NCBI RefSeq assembly: GCF_000686845.1
Contig: NZ_JMLS01000001.1
Span: forward strand, 434,001-498,000
Origin: Paenibacillus sp. UNC451MF
GTDB lineage: Bacteria > Bacillota > Bacilli > Paenibacillales > NBRC-103111
Length of the DNA: 64,000 bases
Direction: 5' to 3'
In this document: positions 51,266-60,466 of the stretch, one piece after another
Layout: the number at the start of each line of letters is the position of its first letter
How positions within the stretch are numbered: position 1 is the stretch's first letter
Position numbers and translations under genes: made by a program
Notes under the pieces: model-generated
The model's database searches: none
Seen by the model: only the letters and a program-made list of their open reading frames with translations
What the model was told of the DNA's origin: nothing

Positions 51266-52009
51266 ATGAGATTTAAAGATAAGGTTGCAATAGTGACTGG
51301 CGGCGCCAGCGGAATCGGTGAGACGACAGTTCGCCTGTTCGCTGATGAAGGAGCTAAGGTCGTCATTGCCGACTTCGCGGATCGAGGCCAAGAGCTCTCG
51401 AATCAGCTGAATCAGCAGGGACATGAGACGTTGTTTGTGAAAACGGATGTAACGAATGAAGAGCAAGTGAAGAACATGGTCTCCCAAACGGTCAAGCAAT
51501 ACGGCAAGCTAGACATCTTATTTGCCAATGCAGGAATTGCCAAGGATGCTCCTGCTCATGAGTTGAGTCTGGAGGCTTGGCAAAAAACGATCGATATCAA
51601 TTTAACAGGTGTGTTTCTGTGCGACAAATATTCAATTGGGCAAATGCTGTCGCAAGGTACGGGTGGAGTGATTGTCAATTGTGGATCTATTCATAGTCAC
51701 GCGGGAAAAGCAGGGGTAACCGCCTATTCGTCTGCCAAGGGCGGAGTGAAGCTTCTGACCCAAACGTTAGGTGTAACCTATGCCAAAGATCGCATCCGCG
51801 TCAATGCTATATGTCCGGGTTATATTGATACACCGCTCATTTCAGGGCGAAATGAAGCGATGAATGACCACCTGGTTAGTCTTCATCCGATGGGACGCTT
51901 AGGCAAACCGGAAGAAGTAGCGAAAGCAGTGCTTTTCCTGGCAAGCGAGGATGCTTCTTTTATTACCGGGACGAGCTTGCTTGTTGACGGAGGCTATACG
52001 GCTCAATAA
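51266..52009 (+). CDS. Short-chain dehydrogenase/reductase (SDR), second of a pair
   Basis: 247 residues. AIVTGGASGIGETTVR, ADFADRG, NAGIAKDAPAHE, IVNCGSIHSHAGKAGVTAY and AYSSAKGGVKLL (YxxxK) are classical SDR. It is about 40-45% identical by eye to the first SDR, so a tandem duplication or a two-step oxidation/reduction pathway is possible. A terminator follows. Confidence 0.9.
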   Translation: MRFKDKVAIVTGGASGIGETTVRLFADEGAKVVIADFADRGQELSNQLNQQGHETLFVKTDVTNEEQVKNMVSQTVKQYGKLDILFANAGIAKDAPAHELSLEAWQKTIDINLTGVFLCDKYSIGQMLSQGTGGVIVNCGSIHSHAGKAGVTAYSSAKGGVKLLTQTLGVTYAKDRIRVNAICPGYIDTPLISGRNEAMNDHLVSLHPMGRLGKPEEVAKAVLFLASEDASFITGTSLLVDGGYTAQ

Positions 52010-52033
52010 GCATTGAACTTTTATCGAGCAAAA

Positions 52034-52087
52034 AAGAGACCGCTTCATCAAGCCATCAAAGGGTTTGATTGGAGCCGGTCTTGTTTA
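52034..52087 (+). terminator. Terminator after the SDR pair
   Basis: AAGAGACCG (52034-52042) pairs with CGGTCTT (52076-52082), then TGTTTATT. Confidence 0.7.
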
Positions 52088-52118
52088 TTGTAATGAAACG
52101 GTATACCGTCTGAAGGAA

Positions 52119-52679
52119 TTACTTAGTAACGGCGATTTTTGCCTGCTGATTGAACCATTGGATGAAGTTATTCACGACAGTGTCCAAAAACTTCACTGTA
52201 GGCTCGTGAGTAAGGTTGCCTTCAGCGTCCATTTTCTCATGAACGACTCCAACATATACTTCGTTACCAGGAAGAAGTGGGGAACCTACTCCAGGCGAGA
52301 ACAAAATATCACGCAAATGCATTTGAGCCTTAACGGTTCCGAGCACGCCCATCGATGCGCCCATAATCCAGGACGGTTTTCCGTTCAGAACTCTATCTAC
52401 GCGGGACATCCAATCGATAGCATTGACCATAACGCCAGGTACAGTGCCGTTGTATTCTGGAACTAGCCAAAGTACGGCATCCGCAGCTGCAACTTTGCCT
52501 TTAAAATCTTTTACAGCGGCAGAAGGTTCATTTTCGATATCTTGGTCATAGAAAGGCAGATCACGCAGACTCAAAATTTCAAGTTCAAATTTGTCTTGAT
52601 ACCTTTGTTGGATATATTGCGCCAGCTTACGATTATAGGAGTCTTTACGGATACTTCCGACAATAGCAACTACTTTCAT
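52119..52679 (-). CDS. NADPH-dependent FMN reductase
   Basis: 186 residues. VAIVGSIRKDSYNRKLAQYI is the flavodoxin-like N-terminus, LPFYDQDIENE and LVPEYNGTVPGVMVNAIDWM carry the FMN-binding SxRxxS/PEYN features of the NADPH_dep_FMN_red family (azoreductase/quinone reductase). It reduces flavin or quinones for redox protection. It is transcribed alone on the minus strand, in the same direction as the GntR gene upstream of it (156 bases between them), and converges on the SDR pair. Confidence 0.9.
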   Translation of the reverse strand: MKVVAIVGSIRKDSYNRKLAQYIQQRYQDKFELEILSLRDLPFYDQDIENEPSAAVKDFKGKVAAADAVLWLVPEYNGTVPGVMVNAIDWMSRVDRVLNGKPSWIMGASMGVLGTVKAQMHLRDILFSPGVGSPLLPGNEVYVGVVHEKMDAEGNLTHEPTVKFLDTVVNNFIQWFNQQAKIAVTK

Positions 52680-52835
52680 TGTGATTTACCTCCAAAAGTT
52701 ATTTAGGATATGTATCAGCTCATCAACTAACTACAATTTATATTATTATTTATTTATTATATTTAGTCAACAAAAAAGTTTAGAATATAGGCGAAAAGCC
52801 CCACTGAAGTCCCTAAGGAGGACAAACGCAAACCG

Positions 52836-53552
52836 TCAGCGGGAAAGGTTATTGAAGCGCTCCAGTACTTGTTCTACTTTTTTGAGATGCATAGCCATTC
52901 GTTCTTTGGCCTTAGTCGCGTCGCGCTCCTGTACGGCAGCTACAATAAGATGATGCTCCTCCGAGAGCCTGCCCGTTTCACTTTGATCCGCAAATAACCA
53001 AAGCCGGCGGCTATCCCGCATAACGGTTCCCATAGAAGAAAACAACGAGGCCAAGGTTCCTTTGAGCAGGGGGTTTCCAGACGCATCGGCCAGAGTGGTA
53101 TGCAAGCGAATATCTGCCTGCTCCAGCGCTTCCTCGTCATCTAGAACTGCCATTTCACTTAATATTTTAAATAACTCTGCGATATGCTGTTCGGAACGGC
53201 GATTTGCAGCGAGTGCGGCGCTTTCCGTCTCCAGTATAAATCGAAGCTCAAGCCAAGCCCTCAGCTGATGAATGTCGCTGATTTCGGGCGCTTGCCACAA
53301 GGGAGCTGGAGAGCTGGTTTGCAGCACGAAGGTGCCGCCTCCATGACGTACGTCAACCCAGCCGTGCGCTTTGAGCGACATTAACGCTTCTCGAATCGTC
53401 GAACGGCCTACACGGAAATTAACGGCCAGCTGTTCTACGGATGGAAGACGGGAACCAACAGGGTAGTCACCCTGAATAATTTGTTCTCTAATGGCATCCG
53501 CAACGACTTCATATGCTTTTTGAATGATCACTTCAGGCACATCCTTTGTCAA
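52836..53552 (-). CDS. GntR/FadR-family regulator (LldR/GlcC-like)
   Basis: 238 residues. N-terminal winged HTH (IREQIIQGDYPVGSRLPSVE, LAVNFRVGRSTIREALMSLK) and a C-terminal FCD domain (about 95-230: LRAWLELRFILETESAALAA, HTTLADASGNPLLKGTLASL, EEHHLIVAAVQERD) with His ligands for a metal-bound carboxylate. It is divergent from glcD, and a promoter with an embedded palindrome lies between, so it very likely represses glcDF and is relieved by glycolate or lactate. Start TTG 53552 is uncertain. Confidence 0.88.
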   Translation of the reverse strand: MTKDVPEVIIQKAYEVVADAIREQIIQGDYPVGSRLPSVEQLAVNFRVGRSTIREALMSLKAHGWVDVRHGGGTFVLQTSSPAPLWQAPEISDIHQLRAWLELRFILETESAALAANRRSEQHIAELFKILSEMAVLDDEEALEQADIRLHTTLADASGNPLLKGTLASLFSSMGTVMRDSRRLWLFADQSETGRLSEEHHLIVAAVQERDATKAKERMAMHLKKVEQVLERFNNLSR

Positions 53553-53649
53553 TAAATAAAGATTTGAATTAAACCATGAGGCTAGGGTGGCATGCTAGAA
53601 ATATAAGTGAAATGAGGACCCACAATCAATTGGACTCCGAGTATTATTA

Positions 53650-53695
53650 TTGACACACTATGAAAGCGGATTCTATAATAAAGTCATCAGATGAC
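53650..53695 (+). promoter_or_regulatory. glcD promoter with adjacent palindromic operator
   Basis: TTGACA (53650-53655), 18 bases, TATAAT (53674-53679): both hexamers perfect. Immediately downstream GTCATC-A-GATGAC (53683-53695) is a 13-bp palindrome of the GntR/FadR type. A repressor here would cover the start point; the divergent GntR protein is the candidate. Confidence 0.7.
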
Positions 53696-53754
53696 CTGAT
53701 TAAAATTATAAATGATTTATTTACAATAAACAATAATGCGGGAGGTTACACCCA

Positions 53755-55260
53755 ATGCTAGAACAATCCGCTCGAGAGCAATTGCAGGCCATTGTGGGGC
53801 CACGTTGGTTTAAGGACGATAACGAATCACTTGTTTCTTACAGCTATGATGCAACTCCGTTATATCAATCGCTTCCGGATGGCGTTATTTTTCCATCGAC
53901 TACGGCGGAAGTGTCGGCTGCGATGAAAGTATGCGCACAGCACAAAATCCCCGTTATTGCCAGAGGAGCCGGCAGTAATCTTTGCGGGGGCGTCGTACCC
54001 ATTCAAGGTGGGCTCGTTATGGTTATGACGAGAATGAACCGATTGATTGAGATCGATCAGGACAATTTGACGGCTACGTTCCAAACCGGTCTGAATACGA
54101 AGCAGTTCCATACTGCGGTGGAGGCTACAGGATTATTTTATCCTCCCGATCCAAGCAGCATGATCATTTGTACGATGGGGGGCAATATAGCACTTGGTGC
54201 TGGCGGTTTGCGAGGATTGAAATACGGGACAACCAAGGACTATGTCATTGGCTTAGAAGCCGTGCTGGCCAACGGGGACATACTTCGTACAGGAGGCAAG
54301 CTGGTTAAGGATGTGGCCGGTTATGATTTAACTCGTCTGCTGGTTGGATCTGGAGGAACGCTGGCTATTATTACTGAGGCGACTGTGAAGCTCGTGCCTA
54401 AACCGGTATTTCGTCGGTCTATGGTTGCTATCTATAGTGACTTGTCTTCTGCAGCAAGGTCGGTATCGCAAATCGTGGCCAACCGGATTACTCCATGCAC
54501 CTTGGAATTCATGGACCGTGCAACGATCCGTGTCGTGGAGGATTTCGCCCGCATTGGCCTGCCTGTCGATGCGGAAGCAATACTAGCTATCGAGCAGGAC
54601 GGGGATGAGAGCTTGGTAGAGCGCGATCTGTTGCTGATCGAGACGATATGCCGGCAGGAAGGGGCTATCGAGGTGAAAGTAGCTTCTACGGCTGAGGAAG
54701 GCGCCAAGGTTATGGAGGCTCGGCGAAGCGCATTAGCAGCGCTATCGCGTTTGCGACCTACAACCATACTTGAGGATGCGACTGTCCCCCGTTCGAAAAT
54801 TGCCGAGATGGTACTGGAGGTGCAGCGCATTGCAGAGAAATATAATGTGCAAATATGTACCTTCGGACATGCGGGCGATGGGAATTTGCATCCTACGGCA
54901 ATGACCGATGCGCGCGATAAGGAAGAAATTCATCGGGTGGAGAAGGCATTTGAGGAAATATTCGAAGCGGCTATTCGAATGGGCGGCACGATAACCGGAG
55001 AGCATGGGGTCGGTATGGTGAAGGCGCCTTATCTGGAATGGAAGGTCGGCGCTTCCGGAATTGACATCATGAAACGGCTGAAGGAAGCCTTTGACCCGGA
55101 TCAGCTGCTGAACCCAGGGAAGCTGTTCGCTGAGACACGAAAGCGGATTGTCTATAAAGATTCGTCTCATGAAAGTGAGCCGGATAGAGCCAAGCAAGAG
55201 GCGGGCATAGAGAAGCCTGAAGATCCATCTATGGAGCTGTCCGGTCAGGAGGAGGTGTGA
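53755..55260 (+). CDS. glcD: FAD-linked (glycolate/lactate) oxidase subunit GlcD
   Basis: 501 residues, GGAGG before the ATG. FAD_binding_4 domain with IARGAGSNLCGG, and a FAD-oxidase C-terminal domain (FGHAGDGNLHPTAM; EHGVGMVK). It oxidises glycolate or D-lactate to the 2-oxoacid and passes electrons to the Fe-S partner. An extra 40-residue acidic tail follows the domain (ESEPDRAKQEAGIEKPEDPS). The stop is one base before the glcF start, confirming coupling. Confidence 0.93.
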   Translation: MLEQSAREQLQAIVGPRWFKDDNESLVSYSYDATPLYQSLPDGVIFPSTTAEVSAAMKVCAQHKIPVIARGAGSNLCGGVVPIQGGLVMVMTRMNRLIEIDQDNLTATFQTGLNTKQFHTAVEATGLFYPPDPSSMIICTMGGNIALGAGGLRGLKYGTTKDYVIGLEAVLANGDILRTGGKLVKDVAGYDLTRLLVGSGGTLAIITEATVKLVPKPVFRRSMVAIYSDLSSAARSVSQIVANRITPCTLEFMDRATIRVVEDFARIGLPVDAEAILAIEQDGDESLVERDLLLIETICRQEGAIEVKVASTAEEGAKVMEARRSALAALSRLRPTTILEDATVPRSKIAEMVLEVQRIAEKYNVQICTFGHAGDGNLHPTAMTDARDKEEIHRVEKAFEEIFEAAIRMGGTITGEHGVGMVKAPYLEWKVGASGIDIMKRLKEAFDPDQLLNPGKLFAETRKRIVYKDSSHESEPDRAKQEAGIEKPEDPSMELSGQEEV

Positions 55261-55261
55261 T

Positions 55262-56674
55262 ATGGCGATGACGGAACAACAAGCCTCGCAGCAGCATAAG
55301 CTCGCGGAAAGGTTGAAGCTTACTCTAGACACCAACCAGCTGACGAACTGTATGCGCTGCGGTTTTTGCCAGACGGCCTGTCCGACGTTTAACGAAACGG
55401 GACTCGAAGCCGCCTCTCCAAGAGGACGCATTGCTTTGATGAAAGCCGTGTCCGACGGTTTCATGGAGCCTGACCGTCAGTTCAAGGAGCAAATGGATTT
55501 ATGTCTGGGCTGCCGAGCTTGTGAGCCTGCCTGTCCGTCGGATGTGAAATATGGACAGCTCATTGAGCAGGCACGGGAGTCCATTGCGGCGGAAGCGGAA
55601 TTTCCGTGGCATGTCAAAGCGATACGGACGCTCTTCATGGAGCGGCTATTCCCCAATCATAACCGGATGCGAATGCTTGGAGGGATGCTGAAGCTGTATC
55701 AGCGCTCCGGCTTGCAGAAGCTGACGCAGCAGAGCGGGGTTATGCGCCTGTTTCCGGAGCATATGAGGCAGATGGAGTCCATTCTGCCGGAAGGCTCCTC
55801 CGATGGGGTTATTCGTGCCTGGGAGAAGCTTGGCCTCCCGGCAGCTTGGGAAACGACTAGCAGCGGCAATAGCCGCATGCTGGTCATTCCCCCTGCCGGT
55901 GGTGTCAAACGCGCGCGCGTCGGTCTCTTCCGCGGCTGCATCATGGATGTGCTGTTCACGTCGACGAACGTGAACACGATCAAGCTGCTCCGCGAGGCAG
56001 GCTTCGAGGTCGTCATACCGACCTCGCAAACTTGCTGCGGAGCGCTGCACGCCCACGCGGGCGAGACGGCGTCGGCACGCCGCCTCGCCCGCGAGAACAT
56101 CGACGCCTTCCGCGAAGCGGGCGTCGACTACGTGGCGAGCAACGCCGGCGGCTGCGGCGCGAGCCTGAAGGAATACGACCACCTGCTTGCAGCAGAGGAG
56201 TCGTATTCCACGATGGCGGGCGAGTTTGCCCGCCAGGTCAAGGACATCGCCGAGCTGCTCGTCGATGAGGGGCTTCCGCTGCCGCTTCAGTCCGCGGGGC
56301 AGGATACTTCTAGGGTGGTCACGTATCAGGATTCGTGCCACCTGCGCAATGTCATGCGGGTGCAGCAGCAGCCCCGCACCCTGTTGCAATCGGTCCCGGG
56401 TGTCCGATTGAATGAAATGACGGGAGCGGACCGGTGCTGCGGCTCGGCGGGTATCTACAATTTGACACAGCCGCAAATGTCAGCGGATGTGCTGGATTCC
56501 AAGATGGAGCACGTAGAATGTACGAACGCACAGTATATCATCACCGCTAACCCCGGCTGCCTGCTTCAAATGAAGTGGGGCATCGAGCGGGCGGGACTTG
56601 GGGATCAGATGAAGGCCGTCCATCTTGTCGACTTTTTAGCGGATTCCATGGATCGTGGCGAGAGTCGAGAGTGA
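55262..56674 (+). CDS. glcF: Iron-sulfur subunit GlcF (glycolate/lactate oxidase)
   Basis: 470 residues, GGAGGTG before the ATG. Two [4Fe-4S] motifs, CMRCGFCQTACP and CLGCRACEPACP, in the N-terminal 100 residues; then two CCG domains (TCCGALHAHAGE, RCCGSAGIYN). It takes electrons from GlcD to the membrane chain. The middle of the gene (about 55890-56290) is strikingly richer in G+C than the rest of the window: two successive 60-base blocks at 56041-56160 have 46 G+C each. The reading frame is intact. Confidence 0.93.
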   Translation: MAMTEQQASQQHKLAERLKLTLDTNQLTNCMRCGFCQTACPTFNETGLEAASPRGRIALMKAVSDGFMEPDRQFKEQMDLCLGCRACEPACPSDVKYGQLIEQARESIAAEAEFPWHVKAIRTLFMERLFPNHNRMRMLGGMLKLYQRSGLQKLTQQSGVMRLFPEHMRQMESILPEGSSDGVIRAWEKLGLPAAWETTSSGNSRMLVIPPAGGVKRARVGLFRGCIMDVLFTSTNVNTIKLLREAGFEVVIPTSQTCCGALHAHAGETASARRLARENIDAFREAGVDYVASNAGGCGASLKEYDHLLAAEESYSTMAGEFARQVKDIAELLVDEGLPLPLQSAGQDTSRVVTYQDSCHLRNVMRVQQQPRTLLQSVPGVRLNEMTGADRCCGSAGIYNLTQPQMSADVLDSKMEHVECTNAQYIITANPGCLLQMKWGIERAGLGDQMKAVHLVDFLADSMDRGESRE

Positions 56675-57008
56675 TTGATGATGGGAGGTGGGGTATCCCC
56701 TGGAGGAGCAATAACAACAGTGGGCAGAAAGGGGTACCCTACCGGAGCATTAAGTATAAATCTGAAGCATCAAGGGTTTCTCATCAATCAGAGCTTACCA
56801 ATCCGGTAAGCTTTTTTCGCGTTTTCCAATAAGTCAAGAGGCTTGTATCAGAATATCGGGCGTTAATCGCGAATAACTTTTAGTAAATGAGTAAGATTCT
56901 ACCTAAATACTGAATGTTTCATGATATTTCGGTGTATAATGGAACTATATGAACCTATTATAGTAATATATATCTATAGCAATAAGCCTATTGAAGGAGG
57001 AAGAACGA
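56675..57008 (+). other. Intergenic region after glcF with a possible structured RNA
   Basis: 334 bases without a gene. It contains the inverted repeat GGTGGGGTA near 56686 and TACCCTACC near 56736, and a palindromic GGGGTATCCCC, possibly a folded mRNA 3' end. Then the terminator at 56792. A TATAAT at 56935-56940 with AT-rich inverted segments precedes the DGQHR operon; the -35 is poor. Confidence 0.35.
56792..56817 (+). terminator. Terminator of the glc operon
   Basis: AGCTTACC (56792-56799) pairs with GGTAAGCT (56805-56812), followed by TTTTT. Confidence 0.9.
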
Positions 57009-58145
57009 ATGGATCCCATTTCATCTCTGTCGGAGCTTCTGGCGGAGCAAAAAGCATCATCTTACATCGAGATTCCTGGCGTAGTTTCCAGAACGTTCGG
57101 GCAAACGACATTGTCCACAACGCTGCCAATGAGCAAGCTGTTTTCCATTTATGAAGTGGATTTGGAAGTGCAGCGCGCCATTGTTCCGCAAAATTTATCC
57201 AAGCTGATGGACTACATCATGCTGTACTTGGATCATCAGCAGGGCATTTATTTTCCGGGCATTATTCTTTCGGCAAGAGGTGCGGGAGAATATGATGCAG
57301 ATCAGCAAGTATATCGACTGCAGGCGATTGAGAAGCTGTATGTCGTAGACGGGCAGCATCGTCTGGCTGCATTCCGCCGGATTATGGAAACGCTGCAAAG
57401 CAACATGGCTCGCGCCAAAGATCGTAGAGAATACGATCGAATGGAAGAAATAACAGATAAGCTGAGCAAGCTGTACACCTTCCCGATGTCCACGATGATT
57501 TATCTGGATATTAATGCGCGTCAGGAACGCCAGCTGTTCTCCGACATCAACAAGCTTCCTCGCAAGATCGGTGGCAACCTCGCCGTATTGCGTGAGCAGC
57601 GGAGATTTTACCATGTATTGGCGTCGCATATTGCAGCTCAAGCGCCTGCTATGAAACAAATTTCCGTCGATATGTTCACGGAGCGGGGGAAAGGTCCGGA
57701 ATTTCTATTCTCGTACCACTTGCTGGTTGAGATACTTTGCGGCCTGTTTGAGGGTCGTCTGAAATCGGCAGCCCGCAATAACGGCTATTACTTTGAGGAT
57801 AGTGACATCGAGGAGCATTTGAAGCTTGCTTCCTATTACTTTGATGTCATGCTGCGCTATTTGCCAGAGCCTGAGAAGGGTGAGCTGTGCTGGACAGAAA
57901 ATCTGCAAATTGCCATGGCGCTCTTCTTCCATGACGAAGTAACCAAAACGGGAACTTTCAACAAATATGCGTTGGAATATACCATGAAAATATTGCCGCA
58001 CATCGATTGGAATGCGATCTACGTAGGGGACGAGAAAGATCGGCTGCCTAGACGTTCGCGTATCATGAAAGCTTACCAATACATTAAAGATTTCTATCAG
58101 GAGCATCACGTGTTCTTGATTCGCGATAAGGAGGACGTCGGCTAA
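57009..58145 (+). CDS. DGQHR-domain (DndB-like) protein, first of a pair
   Basis: ATG 57009 after AAGGAGG gives 378 residues. The DGQHR motif is at 114-118 (VVDGQHRLAAFRRI), with QLFSDINKLPRKIGG downstream as in the family. DGQHR domains occur in DndB, the regulator of phosphorothioate DNA modification, and in a set of uncharacterised bacterial proteins. There is no dndA/C/D/E or restriction gene here. The next gene starts by overlapping its stop. Both lie in one operon. Function unknown; a link to DNA or nucleotide modification is inference. Confidence 0.85.
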   Translation: MDPISSLSELLAEQKASSYIEIPGVVSRTFGQTTLSTTLPMSKLFSIYEVDLEVQRAIVPQNLSKLMDYIMLYLDHQQGIYFPGIILSARGAGEYDADQQVYRLQAIEKLYVVDGQHRLAAFRRIMETLQSNMARAKDRREYDRMEEITDKLSKLYTFPMSTMIYLDINARQERQLFSDINKLPRKIGGNLAVLREQRRFYHVLASHIAAQAPAMKQISVDMFTERGKGPEFLFSYHLLVEILCGLFEGRLKSAARNNGYYFEDSDIEEHLKLASYYFDVMLRYLPEPEKGELCWTENLQIAMALFFHDEVTKTGTFNKYALEYTMKILPHIDWNAIYVGDEKDRLPRRSRIMKAYQYIKDFYQEHHVFLIRDKEDVG

Positions 58146-59323
58146 TGGATGGACTTTGCCTTAAAATGACGATTCACCCGTTTTGCGAAAAATTCGGGCT
58201 GGCTACTGTACCTATTCAAGTGCAGGATTTGTTAAATTACACGACAATCGATCCAATGGTTCAACGTAAGCTGAGCGCAGGCCAACGCCGCAAAATTTCC
58301 AATTATTTGCAAGAGCGGGAATTGGACCGCGTATTTTTCGGACCTGTTACACTATCCTTGCGTGAAGTAAGCTCACTGGCCAAAACGGACAAAGGTTTAT
58401 TCCTTCGCCCTGGATCAAAGCTGAGCATTCTGGATGGCCAACACCGGATTCTTGCACTTGGCTATGTAAACGAGCAGCTGCTCAAAGAAGTACGCAGCCA
58501 TGAGAAGAAGGCCGCCGCACTGAAAATCAAGCAGCGCCGCTTGCCTGATAGCGAAGAAGTAAAACAGGAGCTAGAACAAATGGAAGGGCTCGTGGAGCAA
58601 ATTGAACGCCGCCGTCTGGAATTGGTGGAAAGCGAGCTTGCCGTACAAATTTATATCGGCTTGAGTGAAGAAGAAGAGAAGCAGCTGTTCGGCGATATCA
58701 ACTCCAAGGTTCAGCTGGTTAGTAAAGAGCTGGGTCACTCGTTCGACAGTATCGATCCGCTTAATCTCGTCATTCAACAGGTCGTTGACCATAACGTGTT
58801 CCTTAAAGGTGCGGGCGTTGAACGCCGGGCGAACCTGACATCGTATAATAAAAATTTCACCTCGTTCAGCTGGCTGTATTCTACAGCAACGATGCTGTTT
58901 ACAGGTAAAATGCAGCCGTCTTACGAAATGGCTCGCAAAATACGTCAGGACCCGTCCGCGTATATTGAAATCCTTCACCAATACTTCAGCACCTTGCTGC
59001 CGTTAATGCCGGAACAGCCAGGCTTGCCGCAACACACCTCGGCGAGTCGTGCGATGCAGGAAAGTATTGCTTTGTATGCACATGGGCATCTGTTTGCTGA
59101 TGGGAAGTATACGAAAAATTGGACGTCCTGTCTCAGTATATTTGAAGGTTTCGACTGGTCCCATGAGAATGAACAGTTAATTGAACGTTTCGGGACCTTG
59201 GATAACGGTAAGCTGAATCTGATCCATGAGAAGTCTCTTCGTAAGCACGGTAAGCTAGTACAGCTGTTCCGTGAGCTGCACGGAGAACCTGTCGATGCTG
59301 GGGATGAAGCATCTACTGCGTAG
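58145..59323 (+). CDS. DGQHR-domain (DndB-like) protein, second of a pair
   Basis: 392 residues, with the ATG overlapping the TAA of the first copy. DGQHR at 97-101 (SILDGQHRILAL), and QLFGDINSKVQL as the matching second motif. Between them a charged helical insert of about 50 residues (EKKAAALKIKQRRLPDSEEV... EQIERRRLELVE) is missing from the first copy. The two are diverged paralogues by motif order, so they may be two subunits of a heteromer. A terminator follows. Function unknown. Confidence 0.85.
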   Translation: MDGLCLKMTIHPFCEKFGLATVPIQVQDLLNYTTIDPMVQRKLSAGQRRKISNYLQERELDRVFFGPVTLSLREVSSLAKTDKGLFLRPGSKLSILDGQHRILALGYVNEQLLKEVRSHEKKAAALKIKQRRLPDSEEVKQELEQMEGLVEQIERRRLELVESELAVQIYIGLSEEEEKQLFGDINSKVQLVSKELGHSFDSIDPLNLVIQQVVDHNVFLKGAGVERRANLTSYNKNFTSFSWLYSTATMLFTGKMQPSYEMARKIRQDPSAYIEILHQYFSTLLPLMPEQPGLPQHTSASRAMQESIALYAHGHLFADGKYTKNWTSCLSIFEGFDWSHENEQLIERFGTLDNGKLNLIHEKSLRKHGKLVQLFRELHGEPVDAGDEASTA

Positions 59324-59341
59324 TAGAGTGAATTAAATGAG

Positions 59342-59384
59342 AAATCCGTGAAGAAACATAAACCGTTTCTTCACGGATTTTTTT
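59342..59384. terminator. Terminator between DGQHR and FGE genes
   Basis: AAATCCGTGAAGAAAC (59342-59357) pairs with GTTTCTTCACGGATTT (59364-59379), followed by a T-run; serves the plus-strand operon and faces the convergent FGE gene. Confidence 0.9.
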
Positions 59385-59407
59385 GTGCACGATGGAAGGA
59401 GTCGGAT

Positions 59408-60400
59408 CTATTTGGCGTCAGCCGCACAGCGGAAGCCCATATTTCCAGCCGAGCTATCTGGTGTATTGGAGCTGCGTGCTGCCACACGATACCGATTGCA
59501 ATACGACTTATGGCATAAATACGAGCCCCCGCGCATGACACGGGATGTCCCTTTTTCCGGACCAAGCGGGTTGTTTTGAGTCCCGGTAAGATGCCATGTC
59601 GGGCTGAACCAATCCGAGCACCATTCCCATACGTTTCCTGCCACATTGTACAAACCATACCCGTTCGGTTCGAAGGAACGTACCGGGGCTGTACCGGCAT
59701 AGCCGTCGCTCATATTGTTTTTGTCAGGGAATTTACCTTGCCAAATGTTGCACATATGCTCCGTTCCAGGCTTGAGAAGGTCTCCCCATGGATACCGTTT
59801 TTGCTCCAGACCGCCTCTTGCCGCATATTCCCATTCGGCTTCGGTCAGCAGTCGTTTGCCTGCCCAACGGCAATAGGCTTGAGCGTCGTTCCAAGAAACA
59901 TGAATGACTGGGTGGTCCATGCGGTCCTCAACGGATGAATCCGGTCCTTCCGGATGGGCCCAATATGCCCCTTCGACGTTCCACCACCAAGGGGTGCGCT
60001 GTACGACATGCTTCACATTAGCTGCCGTTTGTTCGGAGACGAACAAGTGGAACACGAACGACCAGCCGAACGTTTCGGCTTCGGTCTTGTATCCGGTTTC
60101 CTCGACAAACCGTGCAAATTCAGCGTTGGTGACGGTGTAGGGGTCAACATAGAATGGTGCAACAGTTACAGAGCGAACAGGACCTTCTCCATCTTGAGGG
60201 AATCCTTCTTGGTCATCCGTTCCCATGAGAAATGTACCGCCGGCTAAATAGATCATGCCTTCTCGCGGATTGCTGTTCGATGTGAGACTATCTTCTTTTC
60301 CAGCTTTATTCTTCAAGCTATCCAAGGAAATTGTTTGCTTGGTTGTCTCCAATTCGGATCGGCTTGTGGAGCAGCAGGATGGCTTGGATGTTTCGGTCAT
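59408..60400 (-). CDS. Formylglycine-generating enzyme (sulfatase-modifying factor) family protein
   Basis: 330 residues, AGGAGG before the ATG. FGE-sulfatase fold: [62 protein letters not shown], and [20 protein letters not shown]. Cys296 and Cys301 have the spacing of the two catalytic cysteines of human FGE (336 and 341), so a copper-dependent oxidation of a target Cys to formylglycine is plausible. There is no signal peptide; the N-terminus has a CC pair. No sulfatase gene with a CxPxR site is in the window. Confidence 0.88.
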   Translation of the reverse strand: MTETSKPSCCSTSRSELETTKQTISLDSLKNKAGKEDSLTSNSNPREGMIYLAGGTFLMGTDDQEGFPQDGEGPVRSVTVAPFYVDPYTVTNAEFARFVEETGYKTEAETFGWSFVFHLFVSEQTAANVKHVVQRTPWWWNVEGAYWAHPEGPDSSVEDRMDHPVIHVSWNDAQAYCRWAGKRLLTEAEWEYAARGGLEQKRYPWGDLLKPGTEHMCNIWQGKFPDKNNMSDGYAGTAPVRSFEPNGYGLYNVAGNVWEWCSDWFSPTWHLTGTQNNPLGPEKGTSRVMRGGSYLCHKSYCNRYRVAARSSNTPDSSAGNMGFRCAADAK

Positions 60401-60466
60401 TGGGTTGTCCTCCTAAAAGTTTTTGTGAAGCAAAAACTAGCATCGAAAGCATACGCTTAGAGTTTT

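Noticed and set aside
55646-56476. 276-residue minus-strand frame inside glcF
   Set aside because: The GC-rich patch removes stop codons on all frames; the sequence is Arg/Ala/His-rich with no domain, and glcF is intact on the other strand.
56991-59323. Complete Dnd phosphorothioation system
   Set aside because: Only DGQHR-type proteins are present; no DndA, C, D or E.
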